Positions 33,587 to 42,934 of a stretch of DNA of 64,000 bases are shown here, one piece after another. A program made the translations under genes and the position numbers. The DNA is from Allorhizobium paknamense (GTDB taxonomy: Bacteria; Pseudomonadota; Alphaproteobacteria; Rhizobiales; Rhizobiaceae): positions 558,001-622,000 of the forward strand of contig NZ_JAUSWH010000001.1 in assembly GCF_030815125.1 (NCBI RefSeq), in the 5' to 3' direction. Numbering within the stretch: position 1 is the first letter of the stretch; each line of letters starts with the position of its first letter. The notes under the pieces were generated by a model. It searched no databases. It saw only the letters and a program-made list of their open reading frames with translations, and was not told where the DNA came from.

Positions 33587-34963
33587 ATGAATATCCAGCG
33601 CTTTCCAAGCCGGGCTGGCAATGCTGCCCGCGTTCTTCTGAATGAAAGTCTCAACGTCGTCACCATTGCTGACCGCGTGGAGCACCTCAATGCGCTGAGC
33701 GTTGACGAGGCCGCAGCCAGCCTCTCGCAACTGCCGCATCAAAAGGCGCTGCGCCTCATCGCCCGACCGGAATTGCAGGATGCCGCGCGCATTCTGGCGG
33801 CCATGCCGGTGGAGCAGTCTGCAAAGCTGCTGAAGGCTACGGCCCATGACCGTGTGGCCGATATTTTCCAGGATATGGAGGAGCGTCCGCGGGCGCTGAT
33901 CTTCTCGCGGCTGGATCCGGCTACGGCCCATGCGGTCGAGCATTTGATGGCCTATCCGCAGCGCACGGCGGGCTCGATCATGACCACGGAATTCGTGAGC
34001 GTGCCGGACACCTTCACGGTGGCTCAGACGCTTGCCCATATCCGCCGCGTGGAAAGCGACAGTGAGACGGTCTATGCCATCTATGTGCTCGATCACCGCA
34101 CCGACCGGCTGATCGGTGTCGTGACGCTGCGCCGTCTGATCACCGTCAATGGCGAGGCTGACATTCTCTCCGTCGCCCGCCGCGAGGGCATTGCCCGGGT
34201 GGGACCGCTGATGCCGCAGGAGGATGTGGCGCGGCTGATCCGCCGCAACAATCTTCTGGCGCTGCCGGTGGTCAACGACGATGGCCAGATGCTCGGCATC
34301 GTCACCGTGGACGACGTGATCGACACCATGATCGCCGACACCACCGAAGACGCCCAGAAGTTCGGCGGCATGGAAGCGCTTGGCAAGCCCTATATGCAGA
34401 TCGGCTTCGGGGGCATGATCAAGAAGCGTGCCGGCTGGCTCTGTGCGCTGTTTCTTGGCGAAATGCTGACGGCCAGCGCCATGCAGTATTTTGAAAACGA
34501 GCTGGAAAAGGCGATCGTTCTGACGCTCTTCGTGCCGCTGATCATGAGTTCCGGCGGCAATTCGGGCTCGCAGGCCACTTCGCTGATCATTCGAGCGCTG
34601 GCGGTGGGTGAGTTGAAGCTCTCCGACTGGTGGCGCGTGGCGCTGCGCGAACTGCCTACCGGGGTAACGCTGGGAGCCATTCTCGGCGCTGTCGGCTTTA
34701 CCCGCATCCTGATCTGGCAGCATGTCGGCTTTTATGATTACGGCCCGCACTGGCTGCTGATCGGCCTCACCGTGTTTGCCGCGCTGATCGGCATCGTCAC
34801 CTTCGGCTCGATGGCGGGCTCCATGCTGCCCTTCATCCTGCAAAGGCTGCGGCTGGACCCGGCCAGCGCCTCGGCCCCCTTCGTTGCGACGCTGGTGGAT
34901 GTGAGCGGGCTGGTGATCTATTTCACCGTAGCCCTGCTGATCCTGAGCGGGACGCTGCTTTGA
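33587..34963 (+). CDS. mgtE: Magnesium transporter MgtE
   Basis: A 458-residue MgtE channel protein. The cytoplasmic N-terminal domain (LPHQKALRLIARPELQDAAR and after) is followed by two CBS domains (about residues 135-255; the second shows ALPVVNDDGQMLGIVTVDDV). Five C-terminal helices follow, with the pore segment PLIMSSGGNSGSQATSLIIR. In this family intracellular Mg2+ closes the channel by binding between the N and CBS domains. The start ATG directly follows a hairpin that may control translation. An intrinsic terminator follows. Confidence 0.95.
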   Translation: MNIQRFPSRAGNAARVLLNESLNVVTIADRVEHLNALSVDEAAASLSQLPHQKALRLIARPELQDAARILAAMPVEQSAKLLKATAHDRVADIFQDMEERPRALIFSRLDPATAHAVEHLMAYPQRTAGSIMTTEFVSVPDTFTVAQTLAHIRRVESDSETVYAIYVLDHRTDRLIGVVTLRRLITVNGEADILSVARREGIARVGPLMPQEDVARLIRRNNLLALPVVNDDGQMLGIVTVDDVIDTMIADTTEDAQKFGGMEALGKPYMQIGFGGMIKKRAGWLCALFLGEMLTASAMQYFENELEKAIVLTLFVPLIMSSGGNSGSQATSLIIRALAVGELKLSDWWRVALRELPTGVTLGAILGAVGFTRILIWQHVGFYDYGPHWLLIGLTVFAALIGIVTFGSMAGSMLPFILQRLRLDPASASAPFVATLVDVSGLVIYFTVALLILSGTLL

Positions 34964-34995
34964 CGTTGGCTACAAAGGGTCATTGAAGGGAAACG

Positions 34996-35024
34996 AAAAA
35001 GGCCCGCGCAATGCGGGCCTTTTT
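34996..35024. terminator. Bidirectional intrinsic terminator after mgtE
   Basis: GGCCCGC (35001-35007) pairs with GCGGGCC (35013-35019), flanked by A5 on the left and T5 on the right, so it can act on both strands. It lies between mgtE and the convergent efflux operon. Confidence 0.9.
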
Positions 35025-35050
35025 CTTGTCATGTGCGGCATCTTTTATGC

Positions 35051-35172
35051 CAAGGCTCGAAGATGCTTACGCATCCTCGCCTTGAAAAGGTTTCGAATAT
35101 CTCAATTGCGTCAGAGGCTTGAGATATTCGAAAATGAAATACGAAGCGTCATTTTCAATGACTCTTCGTATT
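35051..35172. repeat. Family C three-hairpin repeat, copy 1
   Basis: Reading on the minus strand from the stop codon of the RND gene (TAA at 35171-35173): hairpin 1 (35138-35172, AATACGAAG/CTTCGTATT), hairpin 2 (35091-35133, TTTCGAATATCTC/GAGATATTCGAAA) and hairpin 3 (35052-35083, AAGGCGAGGATGC/GCATCTTCGAGCCTT). The element overlaps the last two bases of the stop codon. Copies 2 and 3 are at 53599 and 61563. Confidence 0.88.
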
Positions 35173-38100
35173 ATTCCGCTGCGATAGCCGAACGGGGCGG
35201 TTCGGAATCGCTGTTGGCGGCGCTGTCGTGGTGCTTGCGGCGGAAGAGCCTGCCGAGGAACTTCTCGAAGCGGTCCATTTCCAGGAAGATCACCGGGGTG
35301 ATGAACAGCGTCAGCAGCTGCGACACCACCAGACCGCCCACCACGGCAATGCCGAGCGGCTGGCGTAGCTCGGAGCTGGCGCCCTCGCCCATGGCGATGG
35401 GCAGCGCGCCGAGAAGGGCGCAGAAGGTGGTCATCATGATCGGGCGGAAACGGCGCACGCAGGCTTCGTGAATGGCCTTGGCCGCCGTCTGCCCCTCGTC
35501 GCGGATGAGTTCCACCGCCACGTCGATCATCATGATGGCGTTCTTCTTGACGATACCGATCAGCATCAGCAGGCCGATCAGGGCGATGATCGACATGTCG
35601 AAGCCGAGAAGCTTCAGCGACAGCAGCGCCCCGAAGGCCGCAGCCGGCAGACCGGACAGAATGGTCAGCGGGTGGATGAAGCTTTCATAAAGCACGCCCA
35701 GCACCACATAGATGGTGAGCACCGCCGCCAGGATCAGGATGCCGGTGCTGCCCTGCGAATCCTTGAAGATCTGCGCCGTACCGCCATAGGTGGTGAACAC
35801 ATCGTCCGGCACGCCCACTTCCCGCTTGATCTCGTCGATCCGGTCGGTGGCCTGGCTGAGAGATACGCCTTCCGGCAGGTTGAATGAGATGGTGGTGGCA
35901 ACGAGCTGGCCGTTCTGGTTGATCGCCACCGGTGCTTCCCGGCGCTCCACCTTGGCGAAGTTGGAGAGCGGCACCAGCGAGCCCGTCGTGGCCGAGCGGA
36001 TGCGGATTTCCTTCAGGAATTCATCCGTCCACTGCCGGTTCTTGTCGAATTCGACGATGACGTCATAGCTGTCGCCGGTCGACTGGATCTGCGCCGCCGT
36101 ATAGCCGCTGAAGGCCATTTCCAGCGTCTTGCGCAGCTGATCGCTGGTGATGCCGAAGGCTGCCGCCTTTTCCATATCGATGCCGATGGTGGCGGAAATG
36201 GCGTTGTTCTGCGAATCCGAGGTCACATCGGTGAAGAGGTGATCCGACTTCATCGCCTTGAGCATCACGTCGGACCAATGGTTGGTCTCGCTGGAATCCA
36301 GGCCCTGCACCACCAGCTGATAGAGGCTGGCCGTGCTTCTGCCACCCAGACGCAGGCTCTGCTGCGGGGTGATATAACTCTGGATGCCGGCGATCTTGCT
36401 GAGGCTGCGGCGCAGTTCGCCGAGCGTCTGCTGCAAGGGCGGACGCTCCTCCTTGGGCTTCAGCTGCACATTGAGCGAACCATTGTTGAGCGGGCTGCGG
36501 GTATTGCCGCCGACAATGGAGGTGACATGCTCGACAGCCGGATTGGCCTTGACAATGGCTGCGACCTGCGACTGCAACTCGCTCATCGTGTCATAGGAGA
36601 TGTCTTCGCGGGCGCGGGTCGAGATCGAGAGACGGCCCACGTCTTCCTGCGGGAAGAAGCTCTGCGGCAGGGTGTAGAACAGCCAGCCGGAGGCGGCGAC
36701 CGAAGCGAAGAACACCATCATCACCGTGAAGCGATGGCGGATGCACCAGGCAACCGAGCGGTCGTAACCGGAGAGCGTCCAGGCAAAGCCCTTGTCGAAC
36801 TGGCGGATCACCCAGGGCGGGTTGCTGGAATGGGCCGAAAGCCGTGCGCCCAGCATGGGCGTGACGGTGAGCGACACCACCGCCGAGGACAGGATGGCGA
36901 GCGTCACCACCATGCCGAATTCGTTGAAAATACGCCCGATGACGCCGCCCATCAGCAGGATGGGAATAAAGACCGCAACCAGCGAAATCGACATGGAGAT
37001 AATGGTATAGCTGACTTCCGCGGCCCCTTTCAGGGCCGCCTCACGCACCGGCATGCCCTCTTCCACCAGCCGGAGAATGTTTTCCAGCATGACGATGGCG
37101 TCATCCACCACCAGCCCCACCGACAGGGTGAGCGCCAGAAGCGAGATGTTGTCGATACTGTAGCCGAGGACATACATCGCGCCGCAGGTGGATATCAGCG
37201 ACAGTGGCACCGCAAGGCCGGGAATGACGGTGGCCGTCAAATGGCCGGTGAAGAGATAGATCACCATGACGACCAGGGCGATGGTCAGCATCAGGGTGAA
37301 TTCCACGTCATGCACCGCCTCGCGGATGGAGGTGGAAGCGTCGTTCATGACATTGATCGAGACGGAAGGCGGCAATTGCTTGCGCAGCGCTGGCAGCTTG
37401 GCCATGATCTCGTCCACCACGGCCACCGTATTGGCATCCGGCTGGCGCTGGACGGCCAGCACGATGGCGCGCTTGCCATCATACCAGCTGCCTGCTTCGA
37501 GATTTTCCACGCTGTCCTGCACGTCGGCAACGTCGCCCAGGTGGATCGGTGCGCCATTGCTGGTAGCGATCACCAGCGACTTGAACTGGTCGGCATTGAT
37601 GCGCTGCGTATTGGCCTCGATGGTCAGTTCCTGGTTGGAACTGGACAGCGTGCCGATGGGCAACTGGCTATTGGCATTGGCCACCGCCGTGGTCAGCGTA
37701 TCGACGCCGAGCCCGCGCGCCTCGAGCTTCGAGGGATCGACCCCGATGCGCACCGCATAGGTCTGGGAGCCGTAGATACTGACCTGCGCCACGCCCGGAA
37801 GGGTGGAAAGCAGCGGCGAGATGATGTTGTTGGCGATATCGTCCACCTTGCTGCGCGGCATTTCATCGCTGCGCACGGCCAGGATCAGGATCGGCGCATC
37901 TGCCGGGTTGGTCTTGCGGTAGCTCGGCGTGCTTGTCATGTTCGACGGCAATTGCCGGGTACTGCGCGAAATGGCCGATTGCACATCGGCGGCGGCAGCG
38001 TCGATGTCGCGGTTCAGGTCGAACTGCAAGACGATCGAGGTATTGCCGAGCGTGTTGGTGGCGCTGATTTCGGTAATGCCCGGAATGGTCTGGAACTGCT

Positions 38101-38302
38101 TGACCAGCGGCGTTGTCACCGAGGTTGCCATGGTTTCCGGCGATGCGCCGGACAGCGAGGCGGAAACGTTGATGGTGGGAAAATCCACCTTCGGCAGCGC
38201 CGCCACCGGCAACAGCCGGTAGCCCGCCAGCCCCGCCAGCACCAGACCGATGGCAAGCAGCGTCGTGGCGACAGGACGGTTGATGCAGAATGCCGGGATC
38301 AC
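35171..38302 (-). CDS. RND efflux pump inner-membrane subunit (MdtB/AcrB type)
   Basis: A 1043-residue RND transporter of the hydrophobe/amphiphile efflux family. The N terminus FCINRPVATTLLAIGLVLAG, the central helix block with VGLVVDDAIVMLENILR (the proton-relay aspartates) and the C-terminal LIGIVKKNAIMMID segment are all intact. Two large periplasmic loops carry the drug path. It overlaps the adaptor gene by four bases. No outer-membrane channel gene is beside it, so a TolC-like protein elsewhere must complete the pump. Wording is closest to MdtB/MdtC. Confidence 0.93.
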   Translation of the reverse strand: MIPAFCINRPVATTLLAIGLVLAGLAGYRLLPVAALPKVDFPTINVSASLSGASPETMATSVTTPLVKQFQTIPGITEISATNTLGNTSIVLQFDLNRDIDAAAADVQSAISRSTRQLPSNMTSTPSYRKTNPADAPILILAVRSDEMPRSKVDDIANNIISPLLSTLPGVAQVSIYGSQTYAVRIGVDPSKLEARGLGVDTLTTAVANANSQLPIGTLSSSNQELTIEANTQRINADQFKSLVIATSNGAPIHLGDVADVQDSVENLEAGSWYDGKRAIVLAVQRQPDANTVAVVDEIMAKLPALRKQLPPSVSINVMNDASTSIREAVHDVEFTLMLTIALVVMVIYLFTGHLTATVIPGLAVPLSLISTCGAMYVLGYSIDNISLLALTLSVGLVVDDAIVMLENILRLVEEGMPVREAALKGAAEVSYTIISMSISLVAVFIPILLMGGVIGRIFNEFGMVVTLAILSSAVVSLTVTPMLGARLSAHSSNPPWVIRQFDKGFAWTLSGYDRSVAWCIRHRFTVMMVFFASVAASGWLFYTLPQSFFPQEDVGRLSISTRAREDISYDTMSELQSQVAAIVKANPAVEHVTSIVGGNTRSPLNNGSLNVQLKPKEERPPLQQTLGELRRSLSKIAGIQSYITPQQSLRLGGRSTASLYQLVVQGLDSSETNHWSDVMLKAMKSDHLFTDVTSDSQNNAISATIGIDMEKAAAFGITSDQLRKTLEMAFSGYTAAQIQSTGDSYDVIVEFDKNRQWTDEFLKEIRIRSATTGSLVPLSNFAKVERREAPVAINQNGQLVATTISFNLPEGVSLSQATDRIDEIKREVGVPDDVFTTYGGTAQIFKDSQGSTGILILAAVLTIYVVLGVLYESFIHPLTILSGLPAAAFGALLSLKLLGFDMSIIALIGLLMLIGIVKKNAIMMIDVAVELIRDEGQTAAKAIHEACVRRFRPIMMTTFCALLGALPIAMGEGASSELRQPLGIAVVGGLVVSQLLTLFITPVIFLEMDRFEKFLGRLFRRKHHDSAANSDSEPPRSAIAAE

Positions 38303-39558
38303 GGGCTGGCCTCCTGGGTGGTGTTTTCAGCAACGGTCTTGGAGGCGGGTTTCGGCGTATCGGCCACCTGTTCCGACACCGGCTGGCCATCGGCAAGCTG
38401 GGCGAGACCCTCGACCACCACGCGCTGGCCTTCCTTCAGGCCAGAGGCAATGGCCGTCATGTCGCCATTGGAGCGCAGCACCTTGACCGGCGTCATCCGC
38501 GCCTTGTGGCTGTCATCGACAGTGTAGACGAAATTGCCATCGGCACCGGGGCGCACGGCAACCGTCGGCACGACGATGTTCTTGTCATCGGTGCCGAAGC
38601 GCACGGTGACATTGACGCTCTGGCCGGGCCAGAGCGTGCCCTTGCTGTTTTCGAACCGCGCCTTGACGGCCACGGTCCCGGAGGTGCTGTCCACCGTGTT
38701 GTCGAAGAAGCTGAGCACCCCGCGATCCGGCTCGCCGCCGGTTGCCATCGGATCGACATCCACCGGCACCGTCTTGTCGGCAAAGGCGCGGCGCAGATGC
38801 GGCAGGTAACGCTCCGACATCTGGAACTTCACATAGATCGGATTGTAGCGGGTGATGGTGACGATGGTGGAACCGGCACTGACATAGGCGCCGGGGCTGA
38901 GCTGGACGCTGCCGAGCCGCCCGTCATAGGGGGCGCGGATTTCCATGTGCTCAAGCGTCACCTGATCGGATTCCAGCGTTGCCTTGTAAGCATCGAGCGA
39001 GGCGGCCGCCGAATCGCGTGCCGCCTTGGCCTGCTCATAGGTCTGCTGCGATTGCGCGCTCTGCTTCACAAGACTGGCAGCGCGCTGGAAAGCGGCTTCC
39101 GCTTCGGCGAGCGTCGCCTCGGCGGAAGCGATGTTGGCGCGGTCCTTGTCGACGGTGGCGCGGGCGACGCGGTCATCCAGCTTGGCGATCAGCGCACCTT
39201 CCTTGATCTCCTGTCCATCCTTGGCCTCGATGGAGGTAACGAGACCGGCCTGAAGGGCGGCAATCGTCGTCGTGTCATCGGCCTCAGCCCAGCCGGTCGC
39301 GGTGGCGTCGATCGGCAGATTGGTGATCGAGGCCGTGACCGTTTTCACAGCTGCCGGACCGCCGCCGCCACGGCGATTGCCGCTGCGCTTGCCGCCGGCA
39401 TCGCCAGAACCGCCGGCGTTCTGATTGTCCGCCGTCTGTTTCTGCTCGGCCCCGGGCTGGTTCGCGCCCTGCTGCAGAAATGGGAGACGGTCTCGATAAA
39501 CCCACCCGCTGGCGGCAATGACCACCAGGAGTGCGGAGGTGAGCAGAAGTTTTTTCAT
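38299..39558 (-). CDS. RND efflux periplasmic adaptor (MdtA type)
   Basis: A 419-residue membrane-fusion protein. An N-terminal anchor (residues 4-20) is followed by a Gly/Asn/Arg-rich low-complexity linker (about residues 30-68). The lipoyl-like domain shows LVTSIEAKDGQEIKEGALIA and the alpha-helical hairpin lies around residues 125-195. APYDGRLGSVQLSPGAYVS marks the second lipoyl half. It bridges the inner-membrane pump to an outer channel. It is the first gene of the two-gene operon. Substrates cannot be predicted. Confidence 0.92.
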   Translation of the reverse strand: MKKLLLTSALLVVIAASGWVYRDRLPFLQQGANQPGAEQKQTADNQNAGGSGDAGGKRSGNRRGGGGPAAVKTVTASITNLPIDATATGWAEADDTTTIAALQAGLVTSIEAKDGQEIKEGALIAKLDDRVARATVDKDRANIASAEATLAEAEAAFQRAASLVKQSAQSQQTYEQAKAARDSAAASLDAYKATLESDQVTLEHMEIRAPYDGRLGSVQLSPGAYVSAGSTIVTITRYNPIYVKFQMSERYLPHLRRAFADKTVPVDVDPMATGGEPDRGVLSFFDNTVDSTSGTVAVKARFENSKGTLWPGQSVNVTVRFGTDDKNIVVPTVAVRPGADGNFVYTVDDSHKARMTPVKVLRSNGDMTAIASGLKEGQRVVVEGLAQLADGQPVSEQVADTPKPASKTVAENTTQEASP

Positions 39559-39741
39559 ATCGGGCCTGACACGATTGCGTTGATCAGTAGAGTTTTATCC
39601 GGCACGACCGCCGGCAGCGTAACGTCATGGCCCATCATCGTGTAAAACGGATAACGCGGAAATAAAGGAAGCCATCGCAAATGATCAACAAGCGGTGACT
39701 TTCCCTTAAATTCCTGTAATGAAGCGCCTATGCTAAACCTA

Positions 39742-40527
39742 TCAGAGCGATTTTGCGGCGCCACCATCCACGCGAAGCATTGCGCCCGTGACATAGGCCG
39801 CCGGAGCCGAGCATAAAAAGGCGGCAACTGCCGCGAATTCTTCCACAGACCCAAGCCGCCCGGCGGGAATCGATTTGATCGATGCGCTACGTACTTCTTC
39901 CAGGCTCTTGCCCTGCCGCTTGGCATTGGCCCCATCCAGTTGATCGATCCGGTCGGTATGGATGCGGCCCGGCAACAGCAGATTGGCTGTGACGCCGAAG
40001 GAGGCCACTTCCGAAGACAAGGTCTTGTTCCAGCCCACCAGAGCGCCGCGCAGCGTGTTGGAGAGCGCAAGATTGGCAATGGGCTCGATGACACCGGAGG
40101 AGGCCACCGTCAGGATGCGGCCGAAACCTTGCGTCTTCATCAGCGGCAAAAGCGCATTGGTCAGGGTAATGACGCGCACCACCATGGTCTGGAAGAATGT
40201 GTAGAGCTTGTCGGCATCCATCTCTTCCGCCAGTCCGGGCGTCGGGCCACCGGTATTGTTGACGAGAATATCGATACCGCCGAGCTTTTCCTTGACGGCA
40301 TGCAGCATGGCATCGACGAAATGCGCATCGGCAAGATCGGCCACGACGTAATCGGCCTTGCCGCCAAGGGCTTCGATCTCGGCGCAATTGGCCTTCAAAC
40401 GCTCCTCCGTGCGACCGCAGATCAGCACATGCGCCCCTTCGGCGGCCAGCGCCCGGGCAATGCCCGCCCCAAGGCCGCGCGAGGCGGCAAGAACGAGGGC
40501 GCGCTTACCGGAAATGCCGAAATCCAT
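39742..40527 (-). CDS. Short-chain dehydrogenase/reductase
   Basis: A 261-residue SDR. The cofactor loop is ASRGLGAGIARAL (TGxxxGxG-like, with A at the first place), then DLAD and NNTGG. The catalytic serine is in VASSGVIEP. The usual YxxxK is not evident; SNTLRGALVGWNKTLSSEVA lies there, with a lysine but leucine/threonine in the tyrosine region. This is typical of the divergent FabG-like SDR group annotated as 3-oxoacyl-ACP reductase homologues. I start at the ATG at 40527 (AGAGGAAAC upstream); the frame further up is repeat DNA. Substrate unknown. Confidence 0.82.
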   Translation of the reverse strand: MDFGISGKRALVLAASRGLGAGIARALAAEGAHVLICGRTEERLKANCAEIEALGGKADYVVADLADAHFVDAMLHAVKEKLGGIDILVNNTGGPTPGLAEEMDADKLYTFFQTMVVRVITLTNALLPLMKTQGFGRILTVASSGVIEPIANLALSNTLRGALVGWNKTLSSEVASFGVTANLLLPGRIHTDRIDQLDGANAKRQGKSLEEVRSASIKSIPAGRLGSVEEFAAVAAFLCSAPAAYVTGAMLRVDGGAAKSL

Positions 40528-40572
40528 GGATGTTTCCTCTTTTCTGTTGGGGGCGGCAAAGGGTAAACCTTT

Positions 40573-40777
40573 CCCGCAAAAGTGTGAAATGGTTTTGGCG
40601 GCGCTCAAAAGCACGTTGCGGCTTATCAGCCTCATGCAACGTGCTTTACGTTCTTGGTTTAACGCATGTCGTTCTCGCAAAACCGCTGCACACTTTTGCG
40701 CGACATGCTCTAACTCTTTGTTTTTACGCATTTCCGGACGGAAAACCGGATTCCACTTTTCCTGGAAATGCTTTAAA
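40573..40777. repeat. Composite repeat: family A' joined to family A
   Basis: The left part (40573-40712) has CGCAAAAGTGTG, GCACGTTGCGGCTTATCAGC and an inverted return ending GCGCGACATGCTCTAA. The right part (40713-40777) is an inverted family A core. It lies between the divergent SDR and recQ genes. Family A' also occurs at 50745 and 58996. Confidence 0.83.
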
Positions 40778-40809
40778 AACAGCCTGCAAGATCAGTGTAA
40801 AGGACGACG

Positions 40810-42660
40810 ATGCCTCAAAACTCTGCCCCCGCACCCAACGACGCCCGACCCGCAACGCCGCTGGAGGTTCTTCAGCGCGTTTATGGTTACAGCGCCTTTC
40901 GCGGCAAGCAGGCGGCGGTGGTGGAGCGTGTGGTGGCGGGCGGCGATGCCGTGGTGCTGTTTCCAACGGGTGCTGGCAAATCGCTGTGCTTCCAGATCCC
41001 GGCGCTGTGCAGGCCGGGGGTCGGCATCGTGGTCTCGCCGCTGATTGCGCTGATGCGCGATCAGGTGACAGCGCTTGCGCAGCTTGGCGTCAAGGCGGCG
41101 GCGCTCAATTCCTCGCTCGCGCGGGAGGATTATCTGGAGGTGCGCCGCCAGTTGGCGGGGGTTGATCTGGATTTTCTCTACGTCACGCCGGAACGCATCG
41201 TCACGCCCGCCTTTCAGGAATTGATGAACGGGGTGCGGATTGCGCTGTTTGCCATTGACGAGGCCCATTGCGTTTCGCAATGGGGGCATGATTTCCGTCC
41301 GGAATATCGGGAACTCGGCAAGCTGGCCACGCTTTATCCTGGCGTGCCGCGCATGGCGCTGACGGCGACGGCTGATCCGCATACGCGCGATGATATTATC
41401 GAGCGTTTGGGGCTGCAGGATGCGGAAGTGTTCACCACTTCCTTCGATCGCCCGAACATTGCCTATGAGATCGTGGAGCGGGACCAGCCGCGCCAGCAGC
41501 TTTTGCGCTTTCTCTCCCGCCACAAGGGCGAAAGCGGCATTGTTTATTGCCTGTCCCGCGCCAAGGTGGAGGAGACGGCAGACTGGCTGAATGGTGAGGG
41601 CATTCGCGCCCTGCCCTATCACGCCGGTATGGACCGGGCAAAGCGCGATGCCCATCAGGATGCCTTCCTGAAGGAAGAGGAACTTTGTCTGGTGGCAACC
41701 GTCGCCTTCGGCATGGGCATCGACAAGCCGAATGTGCGCTATGTGGCGCATCTCGACCTGCCGGGTTCGGTAGAGGCCTATTACCAGGAAACCGGGCGGG
41801 CCGGTCGCGACGGCCTGCCATCCGAGGTGTGGATGGCTTATGGCATGGCCGATGTCATTCATCGCGGCAAGATGATCGATGAGGGTGGCGCCAGCGAAGA
41901 CGTAAAGCGGGTGGAGCGCGCCAAGCTAAACGCGCTGCTGGCCATCTGCGAAACGCCCGGCTGCCGCCGCCAGGCGATTCTGGCGCATTTTGGCGAGGCG
42001 CATGGCGGCCAGTGCGGCAATTGCGACACCTGCCTGAAACCGGTGGAAACCTGGGACGGCACCGAGGCGGCGATCAAGGCGCTGGCCGCCATTTACCGCA
42101 CCGGCGAGCGCTTCGGCACGGGCCATCTGGTGGATGTACTGACCGGCACAGTGAATGAGAAGACCAGCCGTTTCGGCCATGTGGACATGCCGGTTTTCGG
42201 CGCGGGAAAGGACCTGCCCGCCAAGACCTGGTCTTCCGTCTACCGGCAATTGCTGGCGGCGGGCCTGATCTTCGTGGATCACGCTGCCTTCGGGGCGCTG
42301 AAACTGGATGAAAGCGCCCGCGCCGTCTTCAAGCGGGAACGCGAAATCCGCTTTCGCAAGGATCGCCCCAGCCGGGGAAAAGCCGCGCGGCAAAGCTTTT
42401 CCGGCGCGGGGTCCAAGGCCAAGGCACAGCTTCACGAGGGGGATCTGGCGCTGTTCGAAGCGCTGCGCACCCTGCGGCGCGAACTGGCGCAGGATCTGGC
42501 CGTCCCACCCTATGTCATCTTCCCGGATACGACGCTGATCGCCATGGCCTCCGAGCGCCCGCTGACCCGGGAGGACATGCTGGACATCTCCGGCGTCGGC
42601 AATTCCAAGCTCGAGCGGTTTGGCGAGGCCTTTCTTGAGGTCATTCACGAGCATGCGTGA
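40810..42660 (+). CDS. recQ: ATP-dependent DNA helicase RecQ
   Basis: A 616-residue 3'-5' DNA helicase acting in recombination and fork repair. Motif 0 ([12 protein letters not shown]), Walker [21 protein letters not shown] box [15 protein letters not shown], and motif [11 protein letters not shown] are intact. The RecQ-C domain has the four zinc cysteines ([10 protein letters not shown] then CGNCDTC). A C-terminal HRDC domain ends the protein (about residues 530-610). Length is normal. The head faces a composite repeat; its promoter may lie within it. Confidence 0.95.
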   Translation: MPQNSAPAPNDARPATPLEVLQRVYGYSAFRGKQAAVVERVVAGGDAVVLFPTGAGKSLCFQIPALCRPGVGIVVSPLIALMRDQVTALAQLGVKAAALNSSLAREDYLEVRRQLAGVDLDFLYVTPERIVTPAFQELMNGVRIALFAIDEAHCVSQWGHDFRPEYRELGKLATLYPGVPRMALTATADPHTRDDIIERLGLQDAEVFTTSFDRPNIAYEIVERDQPRQQLLRFLSRHKGESGIVYCLSRAKVEETADWLNGEGIRALPYHAGMDRAKRDAHQDAFLKEEELCLVATVAFGMGIDKPNVRYVAHLDLPGSVEAYYQETGRAGRDGLPSEVWMAYGMADVIHRGKMIDEGGASEDVKRVERAKLNALLAICETPGCRRQAILAHFGEAHGGQCGNCDTCLKPVETWDGTEAAIKALAAIYRTGERFGTGHLVDVLTGTVNEKTSRFGHVDMPVFGAGKDLPAKTWSSVYRQLLAAGLIFVDHAAFGALKLDESARAVFKREREIRFRKDRPSRGKAARQSFSGAGSKAKAQLHEGDLALFEALRTLRRELAQDLAVPPYVIFPDTTLIAMASERPLTREDMLDISGVGNSKLERFGEAFLEVIHEHA

Positions 42661-42810
42661 CGCCGGGACGGCGAAAGTTATTTGACGTGCACGTAAACGG
42701 AAGATATTCTTGCGCCGAATGGGCTCCTGTCGAAATTCGAACAAGTACGGGTCGCAACCCGGCTCGACAAGTCTGTTAGCATTTGACAAGGAAGGGAGAA
42801 ACGCAGGGTC

Positions 42811-42914
42811 TACAGCGCCGTGCGTTTTATCAACCGCACAAAGGGCGCTGTAAAACTTTAAATCTGCTGCATAATTTTCACCTCAAATCGATTCCGATTT
42901 AAGGCATTATGCAG
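42811..42914. repeat. Family B palindromic repeat in the leader of the ETF-QO gene
   Basis: TACAGCGCCGTGCGTTTTAT...GGGCGCTGTA then CTGCATAATT...CATTATGCAG. The right end is only nine bases before the GGAGG ribosome site at 42924, so the element probably forms part of the messenger leader of the next gene. Confidence 0.87.
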
Positions 42915-42934
42915 GTGCCGAACGGAGGATGACG

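Noticed and set aside
36239-38527. A 762-codon plus-strand frame opposite the RND pump gene
   Set aside because: Composition is His/Gln/Arg-rich low complexity, typical of the antisense frame of a GC-rich gene; the RND protein on the other strand is certain.
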